Below are positions 18,014 to 27,271 of a stretch of 64,000 nucleotides of DNA, piece after piece. Origin of the DNA: JAICKM01 sp038228295 (GTDB taxonomy: Bacteria > Chloroflexota > Chloroflexia > QHBQ01 > JAICKM01). The notes under the pieces are model-generated. The model did not search any database and had not been told where the DNA came from. It was given only the letters and a program-made list of their open reading frames with translations. The stretch's first letter is position 1, and every line of letters begins with the position of its first letter. The position numbers and the translations under genes were made by a program. The stretch spans positions 21,415 through 85,414 of the forward strand of contig JBBRPH010000017.1 in the NCBI GenBank assembly GCA_038228295.1, read 5' to 3'.

Positions 18014-18826
18014 ATGGAGACACGACCGCTAGGCAAGAGCGGGGTGCAGGTGCCGGTAGTGGGTATGGGCACCTGGCGTACTTTTGATGTGCGCGGCGCG
18101 GCGGCCGAGGTGAGTCGCCGCACTTTGGTGAGTGCCGCGCTTACTGCCGGGATGCAGTTGTTCGACTCGTCGCCCATGTATGGCGAGTCCGAGCGCGTTT
18201 TGGGCCTGGCGCTGGCCGAGCGGCGGGCGGATGCGTTTGTTGCCACCAAAGTCTGGACCCATAGCGTGGACGAAGGGCACGCCCAAATCGCAGCGGCGTT
18301 AGCTTTCTATGGCGGTCGGGTGGACCTCTATCAGGTGCATAATCTGGTCGCCTGGCGCGGACAATTGCCGTTGCTTGAAGCGGCTCGCGCTGCCGGCTAT
18401 GTCGGCCTGATCGGGGCCACGCACTACGATCAGGCCGCTTTTCCCGAACTCGCCGACGTGATGCAGACTGGGCGGTTGGACGCGATCCAGGTGCCGTATA
18501 ATGCGGCCGATACCGAAGTGAGCCGTGTGATCTTGCCGCTCGCCGCAAGCCTCGGCCTGGGGGTGCTGGTCATGCGTCCGTTGGGCGGCGGCGAACTGAC
18601 CGCCCACCCGCCGCCTGTCGCCGAACTCGCCCCGCTGCGGCAGTTTGGCGTGGAGACGTGGGGCCAGGCACTACTTAAGTGGGTTCTCAGCGACCCACGG
18701 GTGACGGCCGTGATCCCGGCCACGTCACGCCTCAACCGGGTGGGCGAGAATGCTGCCGCCGGTGCTCCTCCCTGGTTTGATGCGGATGCCCGTGCCCGCG
18801 TGACGGCGCTGACCGGCTACCGCTGA
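18014..18826 (+). CDS. Aldo/keto reductase
   Basis: A 270-residue NADPH-dependent aldo/keto reductase. It opens with METRPLGKSGVQVPVVGMG, has the catalytic Asp and Tyr in LFDSSPMYGESERVLG, the Lys in FVATKVW and the His in YQVHNL, completing the Asp-Tyr-Lys-His tetrad. The C-terminal part (VIPATSRLNRVGENAAA) binds the cofactor. Length is slightly short, as in bacterial members. I start it at the ATG at 18014, with the Shine-Dalgarno about eight bases upstream. It stands alone, and its substrate is unknown. Confidence 0.87.
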   Translation: METRPLGKSGVQVPVVGMGTWRTFDVRGAAAEVSRRTLVSAALTAGMQLFDSSPMYGESERVLGLALAERRADAFVATKVWTHSVDEGHAQIAAALAFYGGRVDLYQVHNLVAWRGQLPLLEAARAAGYVGLIGATHYDQAAFPELADVMQTGRLDAIQVPYNAADTEVSRVILPLAASLGLGVLVMRPLGGGELTAHPPPVAELAPLRQFGVETWGQALLKWVLSDPRVTAVIPATSRLNRVGENAAAGAPPWFDADARARVTALTGYR

Positions 18827-18928
18827 TACCGGGCGACGTGCGTTGGAACGTGAAATGCGGGGTTAGCGATCAAGGTAGGGTTCCGTCTCCTGGCCTTTGA
18901 TCCCTGCTAGCTTGTCGGGAGAGATACG

Positions 18929-20581
18929 ATGCCGGAACACAACATGACCGATTACGAGGCGACGCGCGCCGCCTTTCACCTGGATGTGCCGGAGTGGTTC
19001 AACTGGGCGCGCGATGTGGTGGCCGGTTGGGCCGGCGAGCCGCGCCGCTTAGCGATGCTCTGGGTGGGGCCGGACGGCACGGAGCGGCGCATTACTTTTG
19101 CCGAGTTCGACCGGCGGGCGAATGCGGTGGCCGCCGTCTTGCGCGCTGCCGCTGTGCAGCCCGGCGACCGCGTGGCGATCCTGCTGCCGCGCGTGCCGGA
19201 ATGGTGGGAAGCGGTACTGGGCATCATGAAGCGGGGCGCTGTCAGTATGCCCGGCACGATCCTGCTGACGCCCAAAGACATCGCCTACCGCATCAGCGCC
19301 GCCGAGGCGCGCGTGGTGATTACCGACGCGGCCGGCGCGGCCAAAGTGGACGATGTGGCCGATCAAACCCCCAGCTTGGCGGTGCGAATTATGGTCGGTG
19401 CCGGTGCGCTGCCGGCGGGTTGGCAGCGCTACGCCGATCTGGTGGACACTGCGCCGACCGATTACACGGGCGAACCCACCCGCTCCGCTGATCCCGTGAT
19501 GATCTATTTCACCAGCGGCACTGTCGGCTATCCTAAGATGGTGCTGCACACCCACGCCTCCTACCCGCTCGGCCATAGCATCACGGGCAAATACTGGCTT
19601 GACCTGCGACCGGGCGACTTGCATTGGAATGTGGCCGACAACGGCTGGGCCAAAGCGGCATGGAGCAGCCTGTTTGGCCCGTGGGGCGAAGGCGCGACTT
19701 TGTTTGTGCAGGACAGCCGGGGCAAGTTCAGTGCCGGCGAAACGCTCGACTTGCTGGCGCGCTACCCCATCACCACGGTCTGCGCGCCGCCGACGGTCTA
19801 CCGCACGCTGGTGCTGGAAGATCTGAAAGCGTATCGGTTCCCGCACCTGCGCTGGTGTGTGGGCGCGGGCGAACCGCTCAACCCGGAAGTGATCGACATC
19901 TGGCAGCAGGCGACCGGCCTGACAATTCGTGACGGGTATGGGCAGACCGAAACGGTGTTGCTGGTGGGTAACTTCCCACCGTTGCCGGTCAAGCCCGGCT
20001 CAATGGGCAAGCCGTCGCCCGGCTTCGATGTGAGCATAATTGACGACGCGGGCGCCGAGGTGCCGCCCGGTCAGGAGGGCGATATTGCGGTGCGGGTGCG
20101 CCCGGTGCGCCCGGTAGCCCTGTTCCAAGAATACTGGCGCAATGCCGAAGCCACCGCCGGGGCGCTGCGCGGCGACTGGTATGTGACCGGCGACCGGGCG
20201 ATCAAGGATGCCGACGGCTACTTCTGGTTTGTGGGCCGCGCCGACGATGTGATCATCAGTGCAGGCTACCGCATCGGCCCGTTCGAGGTAGAGAGCGCGC
20301 TGATCGAACACCCTGCGGTGGCCGAGGCCGCCGTCGTCGCCAGCCCCGACGCGCTGCGCGGCGAGATCGTCAAAGCATTTATCATCCTGGCTCCCGGCTA
20401 CACCGGCTCCGCCGTACTGATGACCGAGATCCAGGAACACGTCAAGCAGAGTACCGCACCCTACAAATACCCGCGCGAAATCGAGTTCGTGCGCGAGTTG
20501 CCCAAAACCATCAGCGGCAAAATCCGCCGTGTCGAATTGCGCGAACAGGAGCGCCGCCGCAAAACGAGTTCTGAGGCTTGA
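18929..20581 (+). CDS. AMP-forming acyl-CoA synthetase
   Basis: A 550-residue member of the adenylate-forming family, which activates a carboxylic acid to acyl-AMP and then acyl-CoA. Visible core motifs: the P-loop-like YFTSGTVGYPKMVLHTH, the adenine-binding DGYGQTETVL, TGDRAIKDADGYFWFVGRAD at the hinge, and the C-terminal catalytic lysine in LPKTISGKIRRVEL. The overall pattern resembles medium-chain or branched-chain acyl-CoA synthetases (MbcS/AcsM-like) more than acetyl-CoA synthetase. A GGGAGAG ribosome site precedes the ATG. Neighbours do not reveal the substrate. Confidence 0.85.
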   Translation: MPEHNMTDYEATRAAFHLDVPEWFNWARDVVAGWAGEPRRLAMLWVGPDGTERRITFAEFDRRANAVAAVLRAAAVQPGDRVAILLPRVPEWWEAVLGIMKRGAVSMPGTILLTPKDIAYRISAAEARVVITDAAGAAKVDDVADQTPSLAVRIMVGAGALPAGWQRYADLVDTAPTDYTGEPTRSADPVMIYFTSGTVGYPKMVLHTHASYPLGHSITGKYWLDLRPGDLHWNVADNGWAKAAWSSLFGPWGEGATLFVQDSRGKFSAGETLDLLARYPITTVCAPPTVYRTLVLEDLKAYRFPHLRWCVGAGEPLNPEVIDIWQQATGLTIRDGYGQTETVLLVGNFPPLPVKPGSMGKPSPGFDVSIIDDAGAEVPPGQEGDIAVRVRPVRPVALFQEYWRNAEATAGALRGDWYVTGDRAIKDADGYFWFVGRADDVIISAGYRIGPFEVESALIEHPAVAEAAVVASPDALRGEIVKAFIILAPGYTGSAVLMTEIQEHVKQSTAPYKYPREIEFVRELPKTISGKIRRVELREQERRRKTSSEA

Positions 20582-20630
20582 ATTATGGATTCTGGATTAT
20601 AAAATACGATTGACGACTGGTAGGTGAGGT

Positions 20631-21470
20631 ATGACTGACAACCGACAGCCGATGAGTGACGAATCAAGCTCCGATGGCCCTAGTCCGGCGAGTTTTGGTA
20701 CGCTCTACAAACTGCTGGGGGCCAGTCCAGCCTATGGTCAACTGATGGCCGACGTGTTCGGGCCGGGCTATGCCGCGCAACTTTCCACCGCCGGCCCGCC
20801 GGATGTGCGGCTGCTGGCGCGGCGGGCCGGGATCACGGCCGGCACCTGGGTGGTCGATCTAGGTTGCGGCCTGGGTGGGCCGAGCTTGTTGCTGGCGGCA
20901 GAGTATGGTTGCACGGTGGTAGCGTTGGACTGGTCGCGCCAGGCGGTGGAGAGCTGCCGGCGTAGTGCGGCGGCGGCGGGTCTAACCGGGGCACTACATC
21001 CGATAGTCGCTGACCTCGCCCATGCTCCGTTCGCCGCCGGCGCCTTCGATGCTGTAATCTCGATTGACGGCTTCTACTTCGGTGCGGACTTGCTGGCGCT
21101 CTACGCCGGCGTGTGGCGGATGCTGCGGCCCGGCGGCGGCTTCGCCTTTTACTTCAACGTGCCTAGCCAAGCGGTAGTAGATGCCTCGCCACTAAACCGT
21201 CGTGCCCATCGCCACAGCCATCGCATTGATCATCCCGCTGCGCTAACCGCCGCCGGCTTTACGGAAGCACACACCGAAGACCGCACCGGCGTGCAACAAC
21301 TCTTGCTGGAGCGGATGCTTGCTGCCTACAAGCGTCATACCCCCGCACTTGAAGCCGAATTAGGGGCTGACGTAGTGGCAACGCTGCGTGACGAGGTACA
21401 GGAAACGCTCGATGTGACCGCCGCCGGTCTCTGGCCGCGCTACCTGTTCAGTGCGCGCAAGCCGCTGTAA
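20631..21470 (+). CDS. Class I SAM-dependent methyltransferase
   Basis: A 279-residue protein. After about 65 residues of helical N-terminus comes motif I, VVDLGCGLGGPSLLLA, then VVALDWS (acidic residue for the SAM ribose) and AVISIDGFYFGADLL. The layout resembles small-molecule methyltransferases such as those acting on sarcosine, sterols or quinones. The ATG at 20631 has a GGTGAGG ribosome site. An ATG eight codons later is an alternative. It lies 50 bases behind the acyl-CoA synthetase and could be co-transcribed. The acceptor is unknown. Confidence 0.78.
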   Translation: MTDNRQPMSDESSSDGPSPASFGTLYKLLGASPAYGQLMADVFGPGYAAQLSTAGPPDVRLLARRAGITAGTWVVDLGCGLGGPSLLLAAEYGCTVVALDWSRQAVESCRRSAAAAGLTGALHPIVADLAHAPFAAGAFDAVISIDGFYFGADLLALYAGVWRMLRPGGGFAFYFNVPSQAVVDASPLNRRAHRHSHRIDHPAALTAAGFTEAHTEDRTGVQQLLLERMLAAYKRHTPALEAELGADVVATLRDEVQETLDVTAAGLWPRYLFSARKPL

Positions 21471-21517
21471 CAAGGACGCCGCCCACTAGCACTGCGTGCT
21501 GTGCTCGTCGCCTGTTG

Positions 21518-23209
21518 TTACTGCTCCCGTGCCGCGAACACACGATAGTCCAGGTCGGGGAAGGGATTGTCGCGCATGGCGTAGACGCGCGCGCGCGCTA
21601 GACCCATCATGTCTACCGGCTCGCTGTTGCTCACCATTTCGGCGGTCTGCGCCAGGTCATTAAACCAGGCCAGGTGTTCGTTGAAGCGGTGATTGGAATA
21701 TTCGGGCGCTTGGGTCGTAGTTGTCAGGAACTCCCAATCGCTGGCTTGCAATAGCAGCAGTTCGCGTCCCGCCTGGGCCAGCACCTCGGCCAGTTCGCCG
21801 GCGGCCTGTGGGTGGCGGACGACCAAGCCCTCCATACGCCGTTCGGCGCTGTGGATTCCCTGCCACATCCAGGCGGTGGCCGGGTTTTGCCAGGTGTTGT
21901 GTGTGCCGGCTTCGCCCCAGGAGCTTTCGGGCAGCGCCAGACGCTCGGTAGCAGGATGAGCGGCTAGCCAGTCACTGGCAGTGGTCAGTTCGACTGTCGG
22001 GTCGGCGGCCAGCCGGCGCAAGGTCGCCCGCAGCCAGTCCACGCCCTCGTGCCACCAGTGGCCGAACAACTCGGTATCATAGGCGGCGACGATGATGCCC
22101 GGCCCGCCGGCAGCGGCATGGTAGCCGCGTAGTTCGTCGGCGACTAGCGCGGCGAAGTGTTGTGCGTGTTCGGCCACGCGCTCCTGGGCTTTGTATGGGT
22201 CATACGGTGCTTTGTCGCCCAAGCTGACCGCGTGGCCGGTGGTACGCCAGTATTGCATCCCGCTGATCTGGTCTTTGCGGTGGAACTCGCGATACCAGGG
22301 GTCGCCGGGATAGCCTACCTGCGCGGCCCAAACCTGTTGTCCTGTACGCTCGTTACGCCCCATCACCGCTACGGGACTGTCGGCCACGCGGTAGGGCAGG
22401 AAGGTGGTGCGGCGGCTGGGCGGCGCATAGTTTGGCACGGCTAGCAGCAGCCGATCGGGAATCGGGGTGTAGCCGATGGCGCCGCCGCCGGCCTTGCCGC
22501 CTGGCCCGCCACCGGTGATGGCGTGGCTTTCACTGAAGAATAGCTCAATGCCTTGCTCGGCCAGGAACGTTTCCAGCCCCGGCTTGACATAATACCCCTG
22601 ATAGGGAGCCGACGTGAAAAAGGCCGGGCGATAGGCGCACTCCGGTAGCCAAATCGCGCGCGGGTCGCGGCCAAACCAGCGCTGATAGGCTTGCTTGCCG
22701 ACGGCGAGTTGGCTATAGATATTGGAGTCGCGGGCTAATAACGGCAAATAGGCATGGGTGGCCGCCGAGGCGAGGATTTCAATATAGCCCGCATCTTGCA
22801 ACCGCCGGCACGCCCCCAGAATATCACGCCCCAACCGCTCGTTGAACAGTGTGCCGGCACGGCGGTAGTAGTCGGCGAAATGGCGTGCCAAATACGCGCT
22901 GTGGCTGTCGCCGGCCGCTGTAAAGCGCACCTCGTCGGCCTCAGCCAGCCGTACCTCGTTCTCGATGTAGCGGTCGAAATGCTCGGCGATCAGCGCATCG
23001 CCCAACTGCTCGGCCAGCACCGGCGTGATGCCCAGCGTCAGCCGGTAGGGTACCCCTTCGTCGGCCAAGTCCAACAGCGCCGTGACTAGCGGCACGTAGG
23101 TCTCGGCCATCGCCTCGTGCAGCACTTCTTCGCCGTGCGGCCAGCGCCCTGTCTGGCGATAGAAGGGCAGGTGGCTGTGCAGGACAAACGTGAACCCCCC
23201 TTGTTTCAA
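21518..23209 (-). CDS. Glycoside hydrolase family 57, 1,4-alpha-glucan branching enzyme type
   Basis: A 563-residue GH57 protein with the N-terminal barrel motif FTFVLHSHLPFYR, the nucleophile region IWLPECAYRP and the acid/base region AAYDTELFGHWWHEG, then the C-terminal DUF1957-type helical domain. Proteins of this build create alpha-1,6 branches in glycogen-like glucans. The frame starts at TTG (23209) with GGAG seven bases upstream. The ATG that sits between them is in another frame. No other glycogen gene is adjacent. Glucan branching is inferred from family knowledge. Confidence 0.85.
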   Translation of the reverse strand: MKQGGFTFVLHSHLPFYRQTGRWPHGEEVLHEAMAETYVPLVTALLDLADEGVPYRLTLGITPVLAEQLGDALIAEHFDRYIENEVRLAEADEVRFTAAGDSHSAYLARHFADYYRRAGTLFNERLGRDILGACRRLQDAGYIEILASAATHAYLPLLARDSNIYSQLAVGKQAYQRWFGRDPRAIWLPECAYRPAFFTSAPYQGYYVKPGLETFLAEQGIELFFSESHAITGGGPGGKAGGGAIGYTPIPDRLLLAVPNYAPPSRRTTFLPYRVADSPVAVMGRNERTGQQVWAAQVGYPGDPWYREFHRKDQISGMQYWRTTGHAVSLGDKAPYDPYKAQERVAEHAQHFAALVADELRGYHAAAGGPGIIVAAYDTELFGHWWHEGVDWLRATLRRLAADPTVELTTASDWLAAHPATERLALPESSWGEAGTHNTWQNPATAWMWQGIHSAERRMEGLVVRHPQAAGELAEVLAQAGRELLLLQASDWEFLTTTTQAPEYSNHRFNEHLAWFNDLAQTAEMVSNSEPVDMMGLARARVYAMRDNPFPDLDYRVFAAREQ

Positions 23210-23346
23210 GCAGCATCTCCTTTGATGGTGGTTAGGTTGTGATAGTACTAAGTTGGTACTTGGTAATGGCGGCCTGATCGCGCCGGTTCATGACCTTGAC
23301 AAGAAATCGATAACACTGATCTGCCGTAGAGGTGATGTGTTCCCTA

Positions 23347-24684
23347 TTATACCACCAATACAAAGGCGAGATCGTTGACGTTGGTGCCGGTCGGACCCGT
23401 GACGACCGCATCGCCTAGTGCGGCGAAGAAGGTGTAACTATCGTTGGCGGCGAGGGCCGCGTGCGGGTCCAGGCCTAGTGCAGCGGCGCGGGCCAGGGTG
23501 GTGCCGTCGGCCAATGCGCCGGCGGCCGGGCTTGCGCCGTCACCACCGTCGGTGGCGAGCGTGGCGACGGCGACCTCCGGCCCCCAGCCGGCCAGGGCGA
23601 CGGCGGCGCCTAGCGCCAGTTCGCTGTTGCGCCCCCCCTGGCCGGCGCCGCGCACGGTCACGGTGGTTTCACCGCCCAATACCAAGCAGGCCGGGCGCGG
23701 CAACGGCCGGTCGCTCGCCCGTACTTCTTTCGCCAGTGCCGCCAGCACGCCCCCTACAACGCGGGCTTCGCCTTCCAGATAGGTGGTTAGCAAGGTTGCG
23801 TGGAGGCCGAGACGCTGGGCCGTGGCGACGGCAGCCAGCGCGGCCTGGCGGTTGTCACCGACAAGATGGGTGATCACGCGGTTAAACAGCGGGTTGTCGG
23901 GCTTGGGCGTGTCGGGCACCGTGCCGGCGACTCCGTCGGCCAAATGCGCTTGCACGGCGGGCGGCATACGGTCGGTGAGCCTATAGCGGGCCAGCACGGC
24001 CTGCGCGTCGGCGTAGGTCGTTGGATCGGGCACGGTGGGGCCGGAGGCGATCACGTCAAGGGGATTGCCGATTACATCGCTGAGGATGAGCGCGACGATG
24101 GTGGCAGGGGCGGCCCGCCCGGCCAACTGCCCGCCTTTGAGCGCGGCCAGGTGCTTGCGGACAGTGTTTAGTTCGCCGATGGTCGCTCCGGCGCGCAGCA
24201 GCATATCAGTCACGGTCTGCACTTCGGCCAAGGTCAGCGGCGAGGCGGGATCCGCCAGTAGCGCCGAACCGCCGCCGGAGATCAGCACCAGTACTAAGTC
24301 GGCGGGGCCGGCGGCACGCGCCAGCGCGCCGATGCGCTGCGCTGCTTCTACGCCGCGTGCGTCGGGCAGCGGGTGGCCGGCTTGCACCAGTTCGACCGTT
24401 GCCGGACCGGGAGTTGACGGCAGGTCTTTAACGATTACCAGCCCGCCACGCCATGACTCCAGCTCGCCCAACACCGTCTCTGCCGCCAGCGCCATCGCTG
24501 CGCCCGCTTTGCCTGCACCTAGCACAAACAGGCGGTCATAGTCAGCCAACCGCAGCGTGGCCTCGCCGATAGTTAGCTGTCCTGCGGCGGCATCCAACTG
24601 CAATGCCGCCTGCACGGCCGGCGTCGGGTCCACCGCTTGTAGCGCCGCCGCGTTCAACTGTGCCACGATCTCGCGCACATCCAC
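23347..24684 (-). CDS. Glycerate 2-kinase, GckA/MOFRL family
   Basis: A 445-residue protein of the DUF4147/MOFRL glycerate kinase family, which phosphorylates D-glycerate to 2-phosphoglycerate in glyoxylate, serine or hydroxypyruvate use. Family landmarks: LFVLGAGKAGAAMALAAE, LVLISGGGSALLADP, LNTVRKHLAALKGGQLA, and the C-terminal MOFRL part with CLVLGGETTVTVRGAGQGG and ATDGGDGASPAAGA. It is monocistronic, with the SRP RNA terminator immediately upstream. Confidence 0.88.
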   Translation of the reverse strand: MDVREIVAQLNAAALQAVDPTPAVQAALQLDAAAGQLTIGEATLRLADYDRLFVLGAGKAGAAMALAAETVLGELESWRGGLVIVKDLPSTPGPATVELVQAGHPLPDARGVEAAQRIGALARAAGPADLVLVLISGGGSALLADPASPLTLAEVQTVTDMLLRAGATIGELNTVRKHLAALKGGQLAGRAAPATIVALILSDVIGNPLDVIASGPTVPDPTTYADAQAVLARYRLTDRMPPAVQAHLADGVAGTVPDTPKPDNPLFNRVITHLVGDNRQAALAAVATAQRLGLHATLLTTYLEGEARVVGGVLAALAKEVRASDRPLPRPACLVLGGETTVTVRGAGQGGRNSELALGAAVALAGWGPEVAVATLATDGGDGASPAAGALADGTTLARAAALGLDPHAALAANDSYTFFAALGDAVVTGPTGTNVNDLAFVLVV

Positions 24685-24701
24685 GCTCTACCTCGCCTAA
24701 A

Positions 24702-24732
24702 TAAAAGAGGGCTGCCCCATTAGGCAACCCTC
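24702..24732 (-). terminator. Rho-independent terminator of the SRP RNA gene
   Basis: On the minus strand a 10-bp stem (GAGGGTTGCC with GGCAGCCCTC, one G-T wobble) is followed by TTTTAT. It lies just behind the 3' end of the SRP RNA and before the glycerate kinase start. Confidence 0.8.
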
Positions 24733-24743
24733 CCATGATAGCA

Positions 24744-25010
24744 AATCATGCACCCTTTATCGACGCCGGCCTTCCAGCTTACGACCGCCAGTTAGCTCCA
24801 GCCCGGCACTCCCACGGCACCCAGAACGGTCCATTTACTGCTGCTACCTTCCGGTCCTGACAGGGTTCATAGTGTTCTGCCGCGTGGGACCTGACTTTCA
24901 ACACCACTTCTCGTCCGCAGTCCTACAAAGTCGGGCCTCAATTAGGAATTCCGCCCCGCTAAAGCGCATTGCGGGTACAGGGTAGCGCTAGCTCCCCGCC
25001 TAGCATGACT
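24744..25010 (-). ncRNA. ffs: Signal recognition particle RNA, long Alu-containing type
   Basis: Minus-strand RNA of about 267 bases. The universal S-domain core reads TGAACCCTGTCAGGACCGG then AAGGTAGCAGCA. It is flanked by arms CCCACGCGGCAGAAC and GTTCTGGGTGCCGTGGG that pair. The 5' part (GCTAGGCGGGGAGCTAGCG, then ACCCTGTACCCGCAATGCGC) matches the Alu domain of the Bacillus-type long SRP RNA, and the 3' part (TCGATAAAGGGTGCA) matches its end. It scaffolds Ffh for co-translational membrane targeting. Ends are estimated from the promoter and the terminator, give or take about 5 bases. Confidence 0.92.
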
Positions 25011-25016
25011 AGCCTT

Positions 25017-25045
25017 ATGATACCGTAGTGCGCCGCGCTTGTCAA
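25017..25045 (-). promoter_or_regulatory. Promoter of the SRP RNA
   Basis: Minus strand: consensus TTGACA (25045-25040) and TATCAT (25022-25017) with a 17-base spacer. The predicted start is near 25010. Confidence 0.8.
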
Positions 25046-25360
25046 GGCCGGCCGAACTGACATCCATTCGTAACTCACCACGGAGCCACGGAGCCCGCGT
25101 GCGAAGAGAAACGAGACGGGTTTATGCACGGATGGCAGCAGTGGACGCGCTGCTGCACTACGCCGTTTTTGTATTTTGTTGACTGATCGCTTATACTATG
25201 TGGAGCGCATTGCTATCTGGTGCGTTATTGCTGGATATAGCAGGAGTGTATCTGATTTTAACCACTCCACATTTCCACATTTACCTAACCGCATCTACTG
25301 ATCCCTATGTATTAACCCACACCTACTCTATTCATGCCTAATCACAAAGGAGAATTCATC
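25046..25360. other. Intergenic region upstream of the delta-60-repeat surface gene
   Basis: No gene is seen. The region becomes AT-rich after 25160. A weak promoter candidate is TTGTAT (25169-25174) with TATACT (25192-25197), 17 bases apart, leaving a leader of about 160 bases. AAAGGAG stands eight bases before the GTG at 25361. Confidence 0.45.
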
Positions 25361-27271
25361 GTGCGTCGCTCTTTACCCGTTTTTGTCCGCGCGCTGTGTG
25401 GCTTTATGGTGTTGCTCCTGTTCGCCGTGTCGGTTATTAACGGGCAGCGCGCTGCGGCTACGGCGAACCCGCGTGCCCCCGGCGATCTGGATCTCAGCTT
25501 CGGCAACGGCGGCATCGTGACCACCCCGATGACTGTCACGGCTGCGGCTGCTAGTCATGCTATGATCGTCCAACCGGACGGCAAGCGTGTCCTGGTGGGT
25601 TCGACGTTCACCGCCGAAAACGGCGTGGATTTTGCCCTGGCGCGGTTTAATCCCGATGGTAGCCTGGATGCCGGCTTCGGCACGGCCGGGCGCACTGTCA
25701 CCGATTTCTCTAGGCTCGACGATACTGCGTATGCGGTGGGTATTCAATCCGACGGCAAGATTGTTGTGGCGGGGGTCACGGGGTACCCTAGTACCGATAG
25801 TTTCGCCCTGGCGCGCTACCTACCGAACGGCAACCTCGATCCCACGTTCGGTACTGGTGGGCGTGTGACCACCGCTAGTCGTGATTGCCTGTTAAAGGCG
25901 TTAATAATTCAACCGGATGGTAAGATCGTAATCGGCGGCTACGGTGGAGGTTATGGGACTCCCAACGTCAACCTGATTCGCTATCTCAGCAGTGGCGCGC
26001 TGGACCCGACCTTCGGCAACGGCGGCCAAGTGGCTACACTGTTCAGCGGCAACACATTCGTGGTGCGCGGGCTTGTGCTACAGCCCAACGGGGCACTGCT
26101 GGCGGCAGGTTCCACCTTGAATAGCAGCCAAAACAACACGGATTTTGCCCTAGCCCGCTATCTGGGGAACGGCAGCCTGGACCCGACCTTCGGCAGCGGG
26201 GGCCAAGTGACCACCGACTTTGGGCAGAATGAAAGCGCGCAGGCGCTGACACTGATCGGAGGCGGGAACATTGTGGTAGCCGGCTATACTCAGCCCTACA
26301 ATGGCAGGGGCAGCTTTGCCCTGGCCCGCTATACGCCTAACGGCACCCTGGATGGGACGTTCGGTAGCGGTGGGCGCGTAACGACCGGGTTTGGAACGGC
26401 CGATGCATTTGCGACCAGCCTGATTGTGCAAGCGGATGGAAAGGCGGTCGTTGCGGGTTCGCAGCACGCGATTAGCAATCCGAATACCTGCTCCGCGTGC
26501 AGTATTGAGTTGGCGCGCTACGGCACCAATGGTAGCCTCGATCCTACCTTCGGCAGCGGGGGGCGGGTCACGACGCTGTTCGGGCAGAACGAATCGCTCC
26601 AAGCCGAAGCCCTGATCGGGCAAACGGACGGCGCGCTGGTGGTCGCCGGAATTGCTAATATTTTTCCAACGGACAGCTTTTTGCAGATACGCTACTTAAC
26701 AAACGGTTCCCTGGACACAAACTTTGCCGGCGATGGGCATCTGCGAACTCCATTCTACAGTAGTAGTGCGCGGGTGAACGCTGGTGCCGCACAGGCGGAC
26801 GGTAAGCTGGTGACTGTAGGCTATGCCGCTACGCGCTGTGGTCCGGCGTGCGACGGCCACCAGTTTGCTGTGAGTCGTTATCTGCCTAGCGGTGCGTTGG
26901 ATAGCACCTTTGGTAGCGGTGGCATCGTCTTGACCGGCTTCCCGAACGGCCCGGCGGACGCGCAGGCGGTTGCGATTCAACCCGATGGGAAAATCGTGGT
27001 GGGTGGTGCCGGCACCACCGACTGGCCGGGGCCGGCGGTGGCTCTGGCGCGCTATTTACCCGATGGAACGCTCGATAACAGCTTCGGCACTGGGGGCCGG
27101 GTACTGAGCAATCCCGATCCCGCGTCCTACAAATGTATGCTAATGCCCTTGTGCTTCAACCGGATGGCAAAATCGTGGTCTCAGGTACGGCGGGGTCGGT
27201 GGGACTACTCACCGCACGGTATCTGTCGGACGGCAGCTTGGACTCCACTTTCGGCAATCAGGGCATTGTGA
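25361..27271 (+). CDS. Delta-60-repeat surface protein, N-terminal part (frameshifted)
   Basis: The frame starts best at a GTG at 25361, behind AAAGGAG. An ATG at 25334 has no ribosome site. A signal peptide (LPVFVRALCGFMVLLLFAVS) is followed by about ten delta-60 repeats of 50-60 residues. Each has the pattern LxPDGKIVVAG, FALARYLPNGxLDxTFGxGG, as in extracellular beta-propeller-like proteins of unknown ligand. After the repeat ending GTLDNSFGTGGRVLSNPD the frame breaks near 27130. The last 45 residues or so are out-of-frame translation. The rest of the repeats and the SLH anchor continue in the -1 frame (27133-28659). The intact product would be about 1100 residues, anchored to the cell wall. 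Confidence 0.8.
   Translation: MRRSLPVFVRALCGFMVLLLFAVSVINGQRAAATANPRAPGDLDLSFGNGGIVTTPMTVTAAAASHAMIVQPDGKRVLVGSTFTAENGVDFALARFNPDGSLDAGFGTAGRTVTDFSRLDDTAYAVGIQSDGKIVVAGVTGYPSTDSFALARYLPNGNLDPTFGTGGRVTTASRDCLLKALIIQPDGKIVIGGYGGGYGTPNVNLIRYLSSGALDPTFGNGGQVATLFSGNTFVVRGLVLQPNGALLAAGSTLNSSQNNTDFALARYLGNGSLDPTFGSGGQVTTDFGQNESAQALTLIGGGNIVVAGYTQPYNGRGSFALARYTPNGTLDGTFGSGGRVTTGFGTADAFATSLIVQADGKAVVAGSQHAISNPNTCSACSIELARYGTNGSLDPTFGSGGRVTTLFGQNESLQAEALIGQTDGALVVAGIANIFPTDSFLQIRYLTNGSLDTNFAGDGHLRTPFYSSSARVNAGAAQADGKLVTVGYAATRCGPACDGHQFAVSRYLPSGALDSTFGSGGIVLTGFPNGPADAQAVAIQPDGKIVVGGAGTTDWPGPAVALARYLPDGTLDNSFGTGGRVLSNPDPASYKCMLMPLCFNRMAKSWSQVRRGRWDYSPHGICRTAAWTPLSAIRAL

Noticed and set aside
19049..19846. 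265-codon minus-strand frame
   Set aside because: Antisense to the acyl-CoA synthetase, whose motifs are unambiguous.
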